The notes: a model not told the origin generated them from the letters alone. Positions 17,187 to 27,346 are shown, numbered from the stretch's first letter. The stretch is DNA of 64,000 nucleotides from Pedobacter foliorum (GCF_013266735.1 NZ_JABSNU010000007.1:1-64000), one strand, 5' to 3'. Program-made: numbers and translations.

Positions 17187-19364
17187 TTAAAACAAAGATT
17201 TAAGTAGCTCTCTTACTTCTTTGTAATCTCTTAAGTAATATCGGGCAGCTGAAATAGTGCTGCCCACTTTTATAGTATAGGCTTCTTGTGGCAGGGCTTT
17301 AAAGATGTCTTCATCCGTGTGGTCATCGCCAAGTGCGATTATAAAATCAGGGTGTTGCCCGTATAGCCAGTTTTGTGCTGCCTTGCCTTTGTTTACTTCT
17401 ATATTCTTAAATTCAATAACCTTGTTTCCTTCCATCATTTGCAGACCCTTATCGGCAATAAACAGACGCAGGTGATTGGTGATTTCGTTTGCGCGTAATT
17501 CGCCTAATCCTTCTTCCACTTTTCTATAATGCCACACTAAGGAGTAACTTTTTTCTTCAATAAAAGAGCCCGGAGTTCTATCGGTATAGGTATCCAGTAC
17601 AGCTTTAACTTCTTGTTTCCATTTATCGGTTAATAGCGGAAGTGCTTTCCATTCTTCGCTAAGCTGTTTTTGCCAGGCTCCATGTTCTGCAATCATATCA
17701 ATGTTTAAGTGGCCAAACCATTGTTCCAGGGTTTGATACCTGCGTCCACTGATAATCACTACGCGGTTTGCAGGATCGGTACTTAATTTAGTTAGCAGTT
17801 TGTATAGGTCTTCATCAGGCGAAGCCTTATCAATGTCACCCTGGAAACCTACAAGGGTTCCATCGTAATCTAAAAATATATACCTGTCCTTTGATTTTTT
17901 ATAGTCCGCAGCTATTTGATCTTTTACTGATTGTACCGCATGTTTTGTGAATAGAGATTCTTGCAGTTCTTTCACTTCTTTTAGTTTATCCATAAAATTT
18001 TTAACCCATAGGTTGATGTTGAACTTTTTAACAATATGCCTCATACTGGTCATACGCGTAATTTGTTCTTCCATCGGCATTTCTATTGCGCGTACAATTG
18101 CGCGCATGGTCTCGCCAATATTGGTTGGGTTAACTATTAATGCATCGTTTAACTCTTTAGATGCGCCCGCCATTTCACTTAAAACCAGTACTCCATCGTT
18201 ATTTGTGCGTGAGGCTACATATTCTTTGCTCACCAGGTTCATTCCATCTCGCATGGGCGTAACCAGACAAATGTCGGCAGTGCTGTATAGCGCCGAAAGG
18301 AATTCAACCGAGAAAGACCTGTAGAAATAGTGGATAGGCTGCCAGTCCATGGTACGGAAACGAGCATTGATATTACCTACCAGCTGATCTATCTGATCTT
18401 TTAACTCCTTGTATTTGGGTACGGTATCTCTGGATGGCACCACCACCATATATAGCGCTATCTTTTCTTTATACTCTGGATGGAGCTGTAGTAATAGTTC
18501 TACAGCTTGTAAACGCTGAGTTATGCCTTTGCTATAGTCCAATCTATCGATGGTAAGCATAATTTTAAGGTCCTTCTGACTGGCTTTAAATGAAGCCGAG
18601 TGCTTAGCTACTTTTGCGTGTTTGGTTAAGCTTTCAAATTTATCGGCATCAATTCCCATAGGGAATGCTTCTACAACAACCTGTCTGTCTTTATGAATAA
18701 TCACATTGTCTGATAGTTTGCTGGTTGATAATCTGGATGCTGCACTTAGAAAATGCCTCACATCATCAAACGTATGGAAGCCTAGTAAATCTGCGCCAAG
18801 CATTCCTGAGATGAGTTCTTCTCTCCAGGGTATTAGTCTGAATATTTCATAAGAAGGAAATGGGATGTGTTGGAAGAAGCCTATGGTAACCAGCGGCTTT
18901 TCTCTTCTGATGAGGCAAGGTAAAAGGAGCAGCTGATAATCGTGTATCCATATGGTATCGCCATCGCTAATTGCTTCTATTGCTGCATCTTTAAACTTTT
19001 CGTTTACAGCTTTGTAGGAATCCCAGTATTGCTGCTCAAAGTTTGCGTAAGTGGTGAGGTAATGGAATACTGGCCATAATATCTCGTTAGAAAACCCCTC
19101 ATAGTATAAATTGATTTCATCGGTAGTTAAGAAAACAGGGATAAGATTAAGAGGGGCAAGTAGTTTTTTGACTTCTCCTTGCCTTTCTTTTGGTATGTCG
19201 ATGCCGGGCCAGCCGATCCAGACATTGTTTCCTTGCTTATAAACGGAGCCTAATCCTGTTGCCAGGCCACCCTCACTTGATCGAAGTATGTACTCACCGT
19301 TTTGTTCTGTAATCTTAACTGGTAAACGGTTTGATAGAATGATTGTTTTGTTATTAGTTAGCAT
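17187..19364 (-). CDS. otsAB: Bifunctional trehalose-6-phosphate synthase/phosphatase (OtsA-OtsB fusion), 725 aa
   Basis: Residues about 8-465 are a GT20 domain: SNRLPVKI and GGLATGL at the start, HDYQLLLLP at about 140-148, RLDYSKGI at about 273-280, and LVSKEYVA near 385, which bind UDP-glucose and glucose-6-phosphate. Residues about 495-725 are a HAD phosphatase with [10 protein letters not shown] (nucleophile and acid/base aspartates), VVIISGR and [10 protein letters not shown] (about 679). It makes trehalose from UDP-glucose and glucose-6-phosphate in the cytoplasm. The fusion is known in Bacteroidota and eukaryotes. It lies 44 bp downstream of the GntR regulator on the same strand, so the two may be cotranscribed. 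Confidence 0.95.
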   Translation of the reverse strand: MLTNNKTIILSNRLPVKITEQNGEYILRSSEGGLATGLGSVYKQGNNVWIGWPGIDIPKERQGEVKKLLAPLNLIPVFLTTDEINLYYEGFSNEILWPVFHYLTTYANFEQQYWDSYKAVNEKFKDAAIEAISDGDTIWIHDYQLLLLPCLIRREKPLVTIGFFQHIPFPSYEIFRLIPWREELISGMLGADLLGFHTFDDVRHFLSAASRLSTSKLSDNVIIHKDRQVVVEAFPMGIDADKFESLTKHAKVAKHSASFKASQKDLKIMLTIDRLDYSKGITQRLQAVELLLQLHPEYKEKIALYMVVVPSRDTVPKYKELKDQIDQLVGNINARFRTMDWQPIHYFYRSFSVEFLSALYSTADICLVTPMRDGMNLVSKEYVASRTNNDGVLVLSEMAGASKELNDALIVNPTNIGETMRAIVRAIEMPMEEQITRMTSMRHIVKKFNINLWVKNFMDKLKEVKELQESLFTKHAVQSVKDQIAADYKKSKDRYIFLDYDGTLVGFQGDIDKASPDEDLYKLLTKLSTDPANRVVIISGRRYQTLEQWFGHLNIDMIAEHGAWQKQLSEEWKALPLLTDKWKQEVKAVLDTYTDRTPGSFIEEKSYSLVWHYRKVEEGLGELRANEITNHLRLFIADKGLQMMEGNKVIEFKNIEVNKGKAAQNWLYGQHPDFIIALGDDHTDEDIFKALPQEAYTIKVGSTISAARYYLRDYKEVRELLKSLF

Positions 19365-19408
19365 ATTATACTAAAACAACCAAGACGAAGCTTGATTGTT
19401 TTAATAAA

Positions 19409-20113
19409 TTAACTAAAGATTCTTAAGAAGTGGTTTTCGAGGTGATTCCTCATACCATTTCTAAATAGTTCAGGAGAGCCATTTTCGAGGATGTCAACTA
19501 GCCCTTTATGAGATACAAATTTCTGTATTTGAGCTTGTTTTTTTAATAAACCGCTGTTGTGCACATAGTCAAAAACAGGTAAGAGCATTTTCTGAAAACG
19601 TTTTAGCGTTTCATTACCTGCTATTTCATATAGCTTGCCATGAAATACTATTTCGTGGTCTATATTAAAGATGTGGTCTTTTGCTGTATCAGGTTCGTTC
19701 TTTACAATTTCTTTTAACTCTTCTATGTCTTTTGGAGTAACACGTTGGAAAAGGAAATCGGCCATTCCTATTTCAAGTACTAGTCTTAATTCAAATATCT
19801 CTTTAAGTGTACCCTGATCTAAAATATGAGGATTCATACTTTTGCTCATAATACCAAAGATATCTGGGCTGGTAATTATAGAGCCTTTCTTTTTCTTTGT
19901 TTCTATTAGTCCCATCATTCTCATTCTTAGTAAAGCTTCGCGCACAACAGTGCGACTTACTCCAAGACTTCTTGATAGGTCTAGTTCAGTAGGGATAAGG
20001 TCGCCAACTTTTAATTTCCTCTCTACTAAGAGGTTTACAAGGTTGGCTTCAACTTTATCAACCAGCGAGCTGGTATCTAGTTGCATTAATGATTCGGTAG
20101 CGTCAGTTGTCAT
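19409..20113 (-). CDS. nanR: GntR/FCD-family transcriptional regulator, probable NanR of the sialic-acid operon
   Basis: Residues about 17-80 are a winged helix with the GntR signature PTELDLSRSLGVSRTVVREALLRMRMMGLIE. Residues about 95-225 are an all-helical FCD ligand domain including the metal/ligand histidine region DHEIVFHGKLYE and HKGLVDIL, as in FadR/NanR-type repressors. It is transcribed divergently from the sialic-acid operon, and identical-type palindromes (TATGT-N3-ACATA) sit immediately before its own start and before susC, pointing to autoregulation and repression of the operon, relieved by a sialic-acid pathway metabolite. The symbol is inferred from position and family, not from close sequence recognition. 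Confidence 0.8.
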   Translation of the reverse strand: MTTDATESLMQLDTSSLVDKVEANLVNLLVERKLKVGDLIPTELDLSRSLGVSRTVVREALLRMRMMGLIETKKKKGSIITSPDIFGIMSKSMNPHILDQGTLKEIFELRLVLEIGMADFLFQRVTPKDIEELKEIVKNEPDTAKDHIFNIDHEIVFHGKLYEIAGNETLKRFQKMLLPVFDYVHNSGLLKKQAQIQKFVSHKGLVDILENGSPELFRNGMRNHLENHFLRIFS

Positions 20114-20115
20114 AT

Positions 20116-20128
20116 TATGTATTACATA
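20116..20128. promoter_or_regulatory. Candidate NanR operator at the regulator start
   Basis: TATGT-ATT-ACATA, a perfect dyad, lies 2 bp upstream of the regulator start codon (20113). The same half-sites and spacing recur at 20249-20261. Confidence 0.6.
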
Positions 20129-20168
20129 TAATTTTCTTGGTTAGAATAGCTAAAAATAAAGATTTAGC

Positions 20169-20184
20169 TTGTATTTCAATACAA
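20169..20184. promoter_or_regulatory. 16-bp palindrome in the nanR-susC intergenic region
   Basis: TTGTATT-TC-AATACAA has perfect 7-bp arms. It lies between the two TATGT-type dyads and differs from them in half-site, so it may bind a second regulator. Confidence 0.35.
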
Positions 20185-20245
20185 TGTTAATAAAAAATTT
20201 GAAAATAATTCTTGCATTAAAGAAAAATAAGTCACAACTTAGAGT

Positions 20246-20264
20246 CATTATGTTATACATAATG
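20246..20264. promoter_or_regulatory. Candidate NanR operator of the sialic-acid operon
   Basis: CATTATGT-TAT-ACATAATG, perfect 8-bp arms, contains TATGT-N3-ACATA as at the regulator gene. It ends 21 bp before the susC start codon (20286), where bound repressor would block transcription. Confidence 0.65.
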
Positions 20265-20285
20265 CTTAACCTAACCAATATAGTA

Positions 20286-23200
20286 ATGAAAAGACTTTAC
20301 CAAAAGTACGTTAGCAAAGTCCTACTAACGTTAATTACAAGCATGACAATGCTTACTGCACTAGGCCAAAACATTAAAATATCTGGACGGGTAACAGATG
20401 CCAAAGGGCAGGGTATACCTATGGCCAGTGTTTTGATTAAAGGAACAAAAATCGGAACTGCAACAAGTGAGTCTGGTAACTACACACTTTCTGCAAAAAG
20501 CGGAGATGTATTAGTAGTTAGTTATACCGGATTTATCAGCCAACAGATAATAGTTGGAAATCAAAGTACTATAAATGTAGGCCTGTTAGAAGATACACAG
20601 GGACTGGATGAGGTAGTGGTAGTTGGATACGGAACTCAAAACCGTAGAAATGTAACCAACTCTATTGCTAAGCTGGACAAAGAGGTTCTGGCAAGTACAC
20701 CTCGTTCTAATATAGGTAGTGCATTGCAAGGAACTGTTTCTGGTTTACAGGTGGTTAATACCACTGGTCAGCCGGGTGCCTCTCCTTTAATTTTATTGCG
20801 CGGTGGCGCTTCAATTAATAGTCCGGGTGCTCCATTGGTTATTGTAGATGGGGTTGTTAGGGCATACAATGACATCGCTTCAGAGAATGTTGAATCTATA
20901 GAGTTACTTAAAGACGCATCTGCTACTGCAATTTATGGTGCACGTGCTAACAACGGGGTAATTTTGATTACCACTAAAACCGGAAAAGCAGGATCAGCTC
21001 AGATCTCTTATAAGTTTACTGGTGGCTACAACAAAAACAGAGAGGGTTATAAATATATGGATGCTAAAGATTACATCTATTATACCCGTTTAGGTTATTT
21101 AAATGCCGGAAGGTCACTAGATCAGGTGAATTCTGCAAGAGGCTTAGGTCTTTCTACAAATGCTGCTGACCTTGCAACATTTGATATTAAAAAATATGTA
21201 GAAGGTACTACAACTTTGCCTTCGGGATGGGGAGTGCTTGATGATCCTTATGGTGGTAAAATTATGTATAGAGATCACGGTGGTGAGGTTGAGAATGTAT
21301 TGTTCAGAAACACCTACACCAAAGATCATTATGTAAATGTTAGCGGCGGAAATGATAAAGGAAAATACTTTGCCGCATTTGATGCTTACAATGAAAACGG
21401 TGTAATTGTAGGTTCTAGCTACAAAAGATATACTGGTGATATAAATGGTTCTTATAAAGTTAAACCTAATGTTGAAGTAACCAGTGGTGTAAGTTTATCA
21501 ACTTCATCGCAAATAGGTGCTATTGGTGGCGATGTAAATACTTTATATCGTAACATGGCCATCTGGCCAACTTTCAATCCTTGGTTAGATGAGGCTAAGA
21601 CAGTTCCAAACCCAGGTAATGGTGTTACTGATGGTAACCCTTTGTATTGGTTAAATCGTTTAGATCGTACCAATGAAGTAAATAGGGTAGTAGTTAATGG
21701 AGCCGTAAAATGGGATATCATTCCTGGTTTATACTTTAAAGCTACCGGAAATGCTTATCTAAATGAAAAATTGGATCAATCTTTTCAGAAGTCTACCCAA
21801 ACCTATGCCAACGTTTTTTCCGGAACTATAGGAAATAGCACAAGAAACTCAATCTATGCTTTTACCAGAGATTTTCAGACTCAATACAATGGTATTTTAA
21901 ATTATACCAAAACCTTGGGTGGCAAGCATAATTTCAATGTAATGGCTGGCGGTGAGTATTTCAATGTGAATTCGTTTGCACAGCAGGTTTTTGGTCAGAA
22001 TGCACCAACAGATGATATTCCTACTGCAAATGCTTCGACAACTTTTGCTGCGGGAAGCAATTTTTCTAATAAATCTCAATATAAAATCCTTTCAGCTTTA
22101 GGACGCCTTGCTTATGACTATGATAACAAATATTTGTTCACTGCTGTATTTAGATTAGATGGTGTTTCTAGTTTAGCTGCTGATAATAGAAATGGGTTTT
22201 TCCCGGGTATGTCTGCAGGATGGAACGTACATAAAGAAAACTTCTTCATGAATTCAGGTATCAGCAATTACATTTCTTCTTTAAAACCACGTATCAGTTA
22301 TGGAGAAAATGGTAACGTTGCAGGTTTAGGTCGTTATGAGGTTCAAGGTGTTTATGCATTGCAAACCAACTATAATGGTGCTGCAGGTTTCTTAAATACA
22401 GGAGTAATAAACGGAAACTTAAGATGGGAAAAAAGTAAAACTACTGACGCAGGTTTAGATTTAGGCTTATTTAAAGACAAAGTGAGCTTAACTTTTGATT
22501 ACTACGACAGAAGAACCAGCGATTTGTTAACTAATCTTGATTTACCTAGTTATGTAGGCTTCGGATCACTAAGAACTAACCTTGGTACTTATCAGAATAA
22601 AGGTTATGAGTTTGCTATTAATGCCAGCATATTGGATAAAAATGATTGGAAAGTTAATGCCGGAGTAAATGCTTCGTTTGTTAAAAACAAGATTTTGCAA
22701 TTGCCTTACAATGGTAATGAGAATAACAGACAGGGTGGTTTGCAGGTTTTTGATCCTAAATCAGGAAAGGTTGTGTGGGTAGGCGGTTTGCAGGAAGGAC
22801 AGGCTTTAGGTGATATTTATGGATACAAACAGTTGTCTATTTTTAAAGATGACGCTGAGGTTGCTGCGGTTGCAGGAAACCGTACTGATGCTGTAGCTGG
22901 TATTACCGGGCCAAACTTAGCTGCAGGTAAAAATGGCCGCATTACTCCTGGTGATGTGAACTGGCAAGATGTAAACGGTGATAACATTATCGATTCAAGA
23001 GATCAGGTTTATTTGGGTAACATTTTCCCTAAATGGACTGGTGGTTTTAATACCAGTGTTTCTTACAAAGGCTTATCAATGTATAACAGATGGGATTTTG
23101 CAATCGGTCATACCATTTATAATGATTTAGTCTCAAGAACTTTGGGTAACTATCAAGGTACGTTTAACTACATTGAGTTACAAAAACAGGCTTGGTCGCC

Positions 23201-23576
23201 AACGAATACGGTTACCGATATTCCAAAGGTTTATTATGCAGATCAGGTTGGTGGTTCAAAACAAAACTATACCAGAGCAAACAATGCTAATGGTGTATTG
23301 AACGGTAACAACTCGAGATTTTACGAGAAAGGCGATTATCTGGCTTTAAGAGAGGTTACACTTGCGTATACATTACCTGAAAATTTAGTGAAGAGATCAA
23401 AGGTTCTTTCGAATATGAAGGTTTATATAACCGGTAGTAATTTGTTTTACATTACCAAGTTCTCGGGGCCTTCTCCAGAGCCTCCTGTTAATACAGATGG
23501 TGTAGTTACCGGTATTTACACAGGTACGTATCCAACTGCAAGATCATTTATTATGGGTGTACAAGTTGGTTTCTAA
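20286..23576 (+). CDS. SusC/RagA-type TonB-dependent receptor (NanO-like), 1096 aa
   Basis: This outer-membrane active importer is powered by TonB and pairs with the next gene. The open frame extends to 20169 but I choose ATG 20286, which starts the signal peptide MKRLYQKYVSKVLLTLITS...LGQ and lies after the operator. A carboxypeptidase-regulatory-like domain (KISGRVTDAKGQGIPMASVL, about 29-110) is followed by the plug with TPRSNIGSALQGTVSGLQV and the LRGGASIN...PLVIVDG motifs (about 130-190), then a 22-strand barrel ending with a GVQVGF beta signal. Position at the head of a sialidase/lyase operon suggests sialic acid or sialo-oligosaccharide as substrate, as in NanO of Tannerella. Confidence 0.9.
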   Translation: MKRLYQKYVSKVLLTLITSMTMLTALGQNIKISGRVTDAKGQGIPMASVLIKGTKIGTATSESGNYTLSAKSGDVLVVSYTGFISQQIIVGNQSTINVGLLEDTQGLDEVVVVGYGTQNRRNVTNSIAKLDKEVLASTPRSNIGSALQGTVSGLQVVNTTGQPGASPLILLRGGASINSPGAPLVIVDGVVRAYNDIASENVESIELLKDASATAIYGARANNGVILITTKTGKAGSAQISYKFTGGYNKNREGYKYMDAKDYIYYTRLGYLNAGRSLDQVNSARGLGLSTNAADLATFDIKKYVEGTTTLPSGWGVLDDPYGGKIMYRDHGGEVENVLFRNTYTKDHYVNVSGGNDKGKYFAAFDAYNENGVIVGSSYKRYTGDINGSYKVKPNVEVTSGVSLSTSSQIGAIGGDVNTLYRNMAIWPTFNPWLDEAKTVPNPGNGVTDGNPLYWLNRLDRTNEVNRVVVNGAVKWDIIPGLYFKATGNAYLNEKLDQSFQKSTQTYANVFSGTIGNSTRNSIYAFTRDFQTQYNGILNYTKTLGGKHNFNVMAGGEYFNVNSFAQQVFGQNAPTDDIPTANASTTFAAGSNFSNKSQYKILSALGRLAYDYDNKYLFTAVFRLDGVSSLAADNRNGFFPGMSAGWNVHKENFFMNSGISNYISSLKPRISYGENGNVAGLGRYEVQGVYALQTNYNGAAGFLNTGVINGNLRWEKSKTTDAGLDLGLFKDKVSLTFDYYDRRTSDLLTNLDLPSYVGFGSLRTNLGTYQNKGYEFAINASILDKNDWKVNAGVNASFVKNKILQLPYNGNENNRQGGLQVFDPKSGKVVWVGGLQEGQALGDIYGYKQLSIFKDDAEVAAVAGNRTDAVAGITGPNLAAGKNGRITPGDVNWQDVNGDNIIDSRDQVYLGNIFPKWTGGFNTSVSYKGLSMYNRWDFAIGHTIYNDLVSRTLGNYQGTFNYIELQKQAWSPTNTVTDIPKVYYADQVGGSKQNYTRANNANGVLNGNNSRFYEKGDYLALREVTLAYTLPENLVKRSKVLSNMKVYITGSNLFYITKFSGPSPEPPVNTDGVVTGIYTGTYPTARSFIMGVQVGF

Positions 23577-23594
23577 TATTTAAGATTTAGCGAT

Positions 23595-25139
23595 ATGAAA
23601 AAGAACATAAAAAATATTCTAATCTGTTTAGGGATTAGTGCAATAGCCTTTAGCTCTTGTAAAAAAGATCTAAATTTAAGTCCGATAAGTAACTTGAGTG
23701 ATGCAAGTTACTGGAAAACTGCTGATCAGTTTGATGCTTTTCTAAGTGGTGTACATACACGTTTTCGTGAGCATACCAACAATTTTGAATTTCTTGGTGA
23801 GGTACGTTCAGATATATATGGAACGGATCCGGGTACAACAGCTGCATTTACAGGTGAAGCGACCCAAGGTATGGAGCGCATGTGGTTGCATACCTTGGAT
23901 GCAGATAATTCGGGAGTAAGTAATTTTGGAGGGTTTTATAACAACATTAATCAGATCAATCTTTTGATTAGTAAATTAAACTCTACCGCCATAGTATCTG
24001 ATGCTACAAAGAAGAATTATTTAGGTATAGCTTACGGTATGCGTGCTTACTATTACTTCCAATTGTATAGAAGTTGGGGTAAGGTTGTGATTGTAACAGA
24101 TCCAACCGTTAATATTGATATTTCAAATTTAGCTAAACCTGCATCTTCTGAGGCAGATGTAATGAGCCTGATTAAATCGGATATTAACCTTTCAAATGAA
24201 AACTTTGGATCAGACTATTCTTTTTCTGCTAAGAACAAAAAAGGATTCTGGTCTAAATCTGCTACTCAGATGTTAAATGCAGAGGTTTATTTATGGACCA
24301 GCTACAGAGGTGGTGGTACTGCTGATGCAAATGTTGCAAAAACTGCATTGACCAGTATTCAGTCTGGCGCTCCGGCATTAACATTGTTGCCTAACTTTGC
24401 CGATGTATTTTCATCGACCAGTAAAGATAACAATGAGGTTATTTTTGCTTCAAGAAATAAGCTTAACGAAGCTACTTTGCCATTTATCGGAAACTTTGTG
24501 CCGCAGACAAGTTTAATTGTTAACTTCTACGATTCTTTAGCCAACAGAAAGTTTGATGTAGTTACTGATAATTACGGTGGATTATTAAGAGTTCCTACTA
24601 AAATAGCTACCTACAGAAAGTTTGATGATAAAGATGTTCGTAAAAACTTAACTATTCAGGCTGCTTATTCTCAGCCTTCGGCAGGTACATTTAAAATTGC
24701 CGGTGCATTCTTGAAAAAATATCAGGGGGAACAAAATGCAGGAAGCAGAGCGTTTACTAATGATTTCCCGATTTATCGTTATGCTGATCTGTTGTTGCTC
24801 TTAGCAGAGGCTAAGGTAGCTTTGGGTGAAAGTCCGGCAGCCGAGATTAACCGTGTGAGGTTAAGAGCTTATGGCGCTAATTACAGTGAAGCGGTGTATG
24901 GTTATCCTAATCAGGCTATAGATAGTGATCCTAAAGAAGCGATACTTCAGGAGCGTTTATTAGAGTTTATTGGAGAGGGAAAAAGATGGTATGATTTAAG
25001 ACGTATGGGTAACAACTATGTGTTCGCTAAAACAGGTTTGTCATCATCGGAGGCTTATAAATTATTATGGCCAATTGATAGAACATCTTTAACTAATAAC
25101 AGGGCACTTACTCAGACTGATGGTTATCCCGCGTTTTAA
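23595..25139 (+). CDS. SusD/RagB-type surface glycan-binding lipoprotein (NanU-like), 514 aa
   Basis: A lipoprotein signal ends at C22 (AIAFSSCKKD), followed by the SusD N-terminal segment NLSPISNLSDASYWKTADQF and the helical TPR-like core (GMRAYYYFQLYRSWGKV, about 150-166). The C-terminal RagB-type segment YRYADLLLLLAEAKVALG and LLEFIGEGKRWYDLRRMGN (about 455-475) is diagnostic. It forms the lid on the SusC barrel and binds the glycan. It starts 18 bp after susC. A hairpin follows before nanA. Substrate is inferred from the operon. Confidence 0.92.
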   Translation: MKKNIKNILICLGISAIAFSSCKKDLNLSPISNLSDASYWKTADQFDAFLSGVHTRFREHTNNFEFLGEVRSDIYGTDPGTTAAFTGEATQGMERMWLHTLDADNSGVSNFGGFYNNINQINLLISKLNSTAIVSDATKKNYLGIAYGMRAYYYFQLYRSWGKVVIVTDPTVNIDISNLAKPASSEADVMSLIKSDINLSNENFGSDYSFSAKNKKGFWSKSATQMLNAEVYLWTSYRGGGTADANVAKTALTSIQSGAPALTLLPNFADVFSSTSKDNNEVIFASRNKLNEATLPFIGNFVPQTSLIVNFYDSLANRKFDVVTDNYGGLLRVPTKIATYRKFDDKDVRKNLTIQAAYSQPSAGTFKIAGAFLKKYQGEQNAGSRAFTNDFPIYRYADLLLLLAEAKVALGESPAAEINRVRLRAYGANYSEAVYGYPNQAIDSDPKEAILQERLLEFIGEGKRWYDLRRMGNNYVFAKTGLSSSEAYKLLWPIDRTSLTNNRALTQTDGYPAF

Positions 25140-25151
25140 TTGATAATTTTA

Positions 25152-25180
25152 AGAGGGTGCTCCTTTTTCGGACACCCTCT
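25152..25180 (+). other. Intercistronic hairpin between susD and nanA
   Basis: AGAGGGTG (25152-25159) pairs with CACCCTCT (25173-25180), and TCC/GGA extend the stem inward past a bulged C. No U run follows, so it looks like an mRNA-stabilising or partial-termination hairpin that would keep susCD transcript levels above those of the enzyme genes. Confidence 0.55.
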
Positions 25181-25218
25181 ACCACTAATTTTACACACTA
25201 CAATAATAATATACACAT

Positions 25219-26148
25219 ATGATTTTCAATAAGCTAGAAGGCTTAATTGCCGCTCCTTTTACTCCTATGACTGAAAGTGGAGCCATCAACTTAAATATTA
25301 TTCCAGATTATTATAGATTTTTAAAACACAATAAGGTTACCGGTGCTTTCATCTGCGGATCTACCGGAGAGGGGGTTTCAATGTCTACCGAAGAGAAAAA
25401 GCAAGTTGCACAAGCATGGGCTACATGTACTAAAGATGATCCGGATTTTAAAGTAATGTTGTTTTTAGGTGGCACAAGCATTACAGATTGTAAGGATTTA
25501 GCCTTGTTTGCTAAACAGATTGGGCTATATGCCATTTCATTTACAGCTCCGTTTTACTTTAAACCAGCAAATGTAGATATGCTTGCTAAAGCTTGTGCTG
25601 AAATTGCTGCGGTAGTGCCGGATATGCCATTTTACTATTACCACATCCCTGTATTAACAGGAGTAGGTTTTGCAATGTATGATTTATTAAAAGCGGTAGA
25701 CGGTAAAATTAAAAACTTTGCTGGCGTAAAATATACGCACGAAGACTTTATGGATTTCTTATCTTGTATGAGCTTTAAAGATGGAAAATATGATATGCTT
25801 TGGGGCCGTGATGAAAATATGCTTTCTGCTTTGGTATTGGGTACTAAGGGCGCGGTTGGCAGTACGTTTAATTATGCCGCACCATTGTACTACGATATGA
25901 TTGAAGCATTTGAAAATAACGATCTTAAAAAGGCGCAGTCATTACAACAGCTGTCGATTGATATGATTAGGCTACTTGGTAAATACGGTGGTATAGCGAC
26001 AGGAAAAGCCTATATGAAAGTTGTAGGAGTAGATTGCGGCGAATTTAGGTTGCCGGTTAAGAATATGGATAATGATCAGTTTGAACTGTTCCAATCTGAT
26101 GTTGCCGGGCTTGATTTTGATACTTTTAAATCAAACGCGCCTCATTAG
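25219..26148 (+). CDS. nanA: N-acetylneuraminate lyase
   Basis: This class I aldolase cleaves N-acetylneuraminate to N-acetylmannosamine and pyruvate in the cytoplasm. The DHDPS/NAL-type TIM barrel shows the carboxylate-binding GSTGE motif (residues 47-51), the catalytic tyrosine Y142 (in YYHIP) and the Schiff-base lysine K172 (in FAGVKYTHED). Length (309 aa) is normal. Among DHDPS-family enzymes the substrate could differ, but its place between the uptake genes and a mutarotase, permease, sialidases and epimerase makes the lyase assignment firm. Confidence 0.93.
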   Translation: MIFNKLEGLIAAPFTPMTESGAINLNIIPDYYRFLKHNKVTGAFICGSTGEGVSMSTEEKKQVAQAWATCTKDDPDFKVMLFLGGTSITDCKDLALFAKQIGLYAISFTAPFYFKPANVDMLAKACAEIAAVVPDMPFYYYHIPVLTGVGFAMYDLLKAVDGKIKNFAGVKYTHEDFMDFLSCMSFKDGKYDMLWGRDENMLSALVLGTKGAVGSTFNYAAPLYYDMIEAFENNDLKKAQSLQQLSIDMIRLLGKYGGIATGKAYMKVVGVDCGEFRLPVKNMDNDQFELFQSDVAGLDFDTFKSNAPH

Positions 26149-26167
26149 TTTTTAATAACGTAGGCTT

Positions 26168-27346
26168 ATGAACAAATACTTATTTTCTTTATCAATCCCT
26201 TTTATGCTGATGTTTACTGATGTTTCTGCCCAGGAAACCACTATAGAGCAGGTACAATGGCGTACTGCTGCAAAACTGCAAAATGCAGATGGCAGTACAT
26301 CATTGGGTTTTGCAGGTGCAATTAATGCTGTTTTTAATGATGCACTACTGGTAGCCGGCGGGGCTAATTTTCCTGATAAAATGCCCTGGGAAGGAGGGAG
26401 TAAGTTTTATTCCAATAACATTCACATCCTGCTTAAGCAAAATGGAGGTTATGTTTGGAGTACCAAAACCTTATCTGCAAAATTACCTCATCCAATTGCT
26501 TACTGTGGCAATACATCCACTGATTTGGGGGTTGTATATGCTGGTGGAGAGGGTAAAGATGGCTTATCTAACAAGGCTTACCTCGTTAGTTGGAATGCTG
26601 CGGATATAAATATCAGGATAAAACCATTACCTGATCTGCCTGTTGCAATTACCAATACCGGGCTAACCCATATTGGTAATGTGGTTTATTTGGTTGGTGG
26701 TGATATGGAAAAGAGTTCTTCTAGTGCTTTTTATAAGCTTGATTTGAATGCTAAAGATGCTTCATGGCAGCAATTACCAAGCCTGCCACTTCAATTGGCA
26801 AATGCCTTGGTAATTGCTCAATCTGATAGGATCTTTGTAATAGGTGGTCGCACTAAAACTCCATCAGGAATTAGTGATTTAAACAATACTACTTTTGCTT
26901 ATGATATAGCTAAAGGTAATTGGCAAAAAATGGCTGATATATCTGATGGCAAACATACAACAACCTTTTCGGCCGGTGCCGGAGTTGCTGTAAGTAACAA
27001 TTTAATATTGGTTTCTGGAGGCGATAATGGTTCGGTTTTTCATAAGATAGAGCACTACATTTCGCAAATTTCAAAGACAACATCCCAGGAAGAAAAGGAT
27101 AAACTTACTAAGGAAAAGAACAAGTTAAATGTTAATCACAAAGGGTTTTATAAAGAGCAATTGGTGTATAACATTACTACAAATAAATGGAGTAAAATAG
27201 GCGAATTGCCTTTTCCCGCTCATGTTACTACTACTGCAACAAAATGGGGAAGTGATATTGTTTTATCTAACGGAGAAATAAAACCCGGTGTAAGAACACC
27301 ATCGGTAATGATTGGCACGATCAAAATTGGTCACATAAAGAAATAA
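26168..27346 (+). CDS. nanM: N-acetylneuraminate epimerase/mutarotase, kelch beta-propeller (NanM-like), 392 aa
   Basis: A signal peptide (residues 1-21, ending VSA) shows export to the periplasm. The mature protein has kelch repeats with GG doublets (LLVAGGANFPDKMPWEGG, VYLVGGDME, IFVIGGRTK, LVSGGDNG), matching the cyclically permuted mutarotase family of Bacteroidota. Its role would be to speed conversion of the alpha anomer released by sialidase to the beta anomer before uptake. It starts 19 bp after nanA and is followed by the MFS carrier gene. Confidence 0.85.
   Translation: MNKYLFSLSIPFMLMFTDVSAQETTIEQVQWRTAAKLQNADGSTSLGFAGAINAVFNDALLVAGGANFPDKMPWEGGSKFYSNNIHILLKQNGGYVWSTKTLSAKLPHPIAYCGNTSTDLGVVYAGGEGKDGLSNKAYLVSWNAADINIRIKPLPDLPVAITNTGLTHIGNVVYLVGGDMEKSSSSAFYKLDLNAKDASWQQLPSLPLQLANALVIAQSDRIFVIGGRTKTPSGISDLNNTTFAYDIAKGNWQKMADISDGKHTTTFSAGAGVAVSNNLILVSGGDNGSVFHKIEHYISQISKTTSQEEKDKLTKEKNKLNVNHKGFYKEQLVYNITTNKWSKIGELPFPAHVTTTATKWGSDIVLSNGEIKPGVRTPSVMIGTIKIGHIKK

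Noticed and set aside
17171..17195. Terminator between GH15 and otsAB
   Set aside because: Only a 5-bp TTTGT/ACAAA pairing is possible, too weak to support.
15401..20113. Horizontal island around the trehalose genes
   Set aside because: No mobile-element genes, flanking repeats or tRNA are present, and base and codon use look like the neighbours.
20169..20285. Upstream start (20169) for the SusC gene
   Set aside because: It would place a poorly coding 39-residue lead over the operator palindrome; ATG 20286 begins a normal signal peptide.
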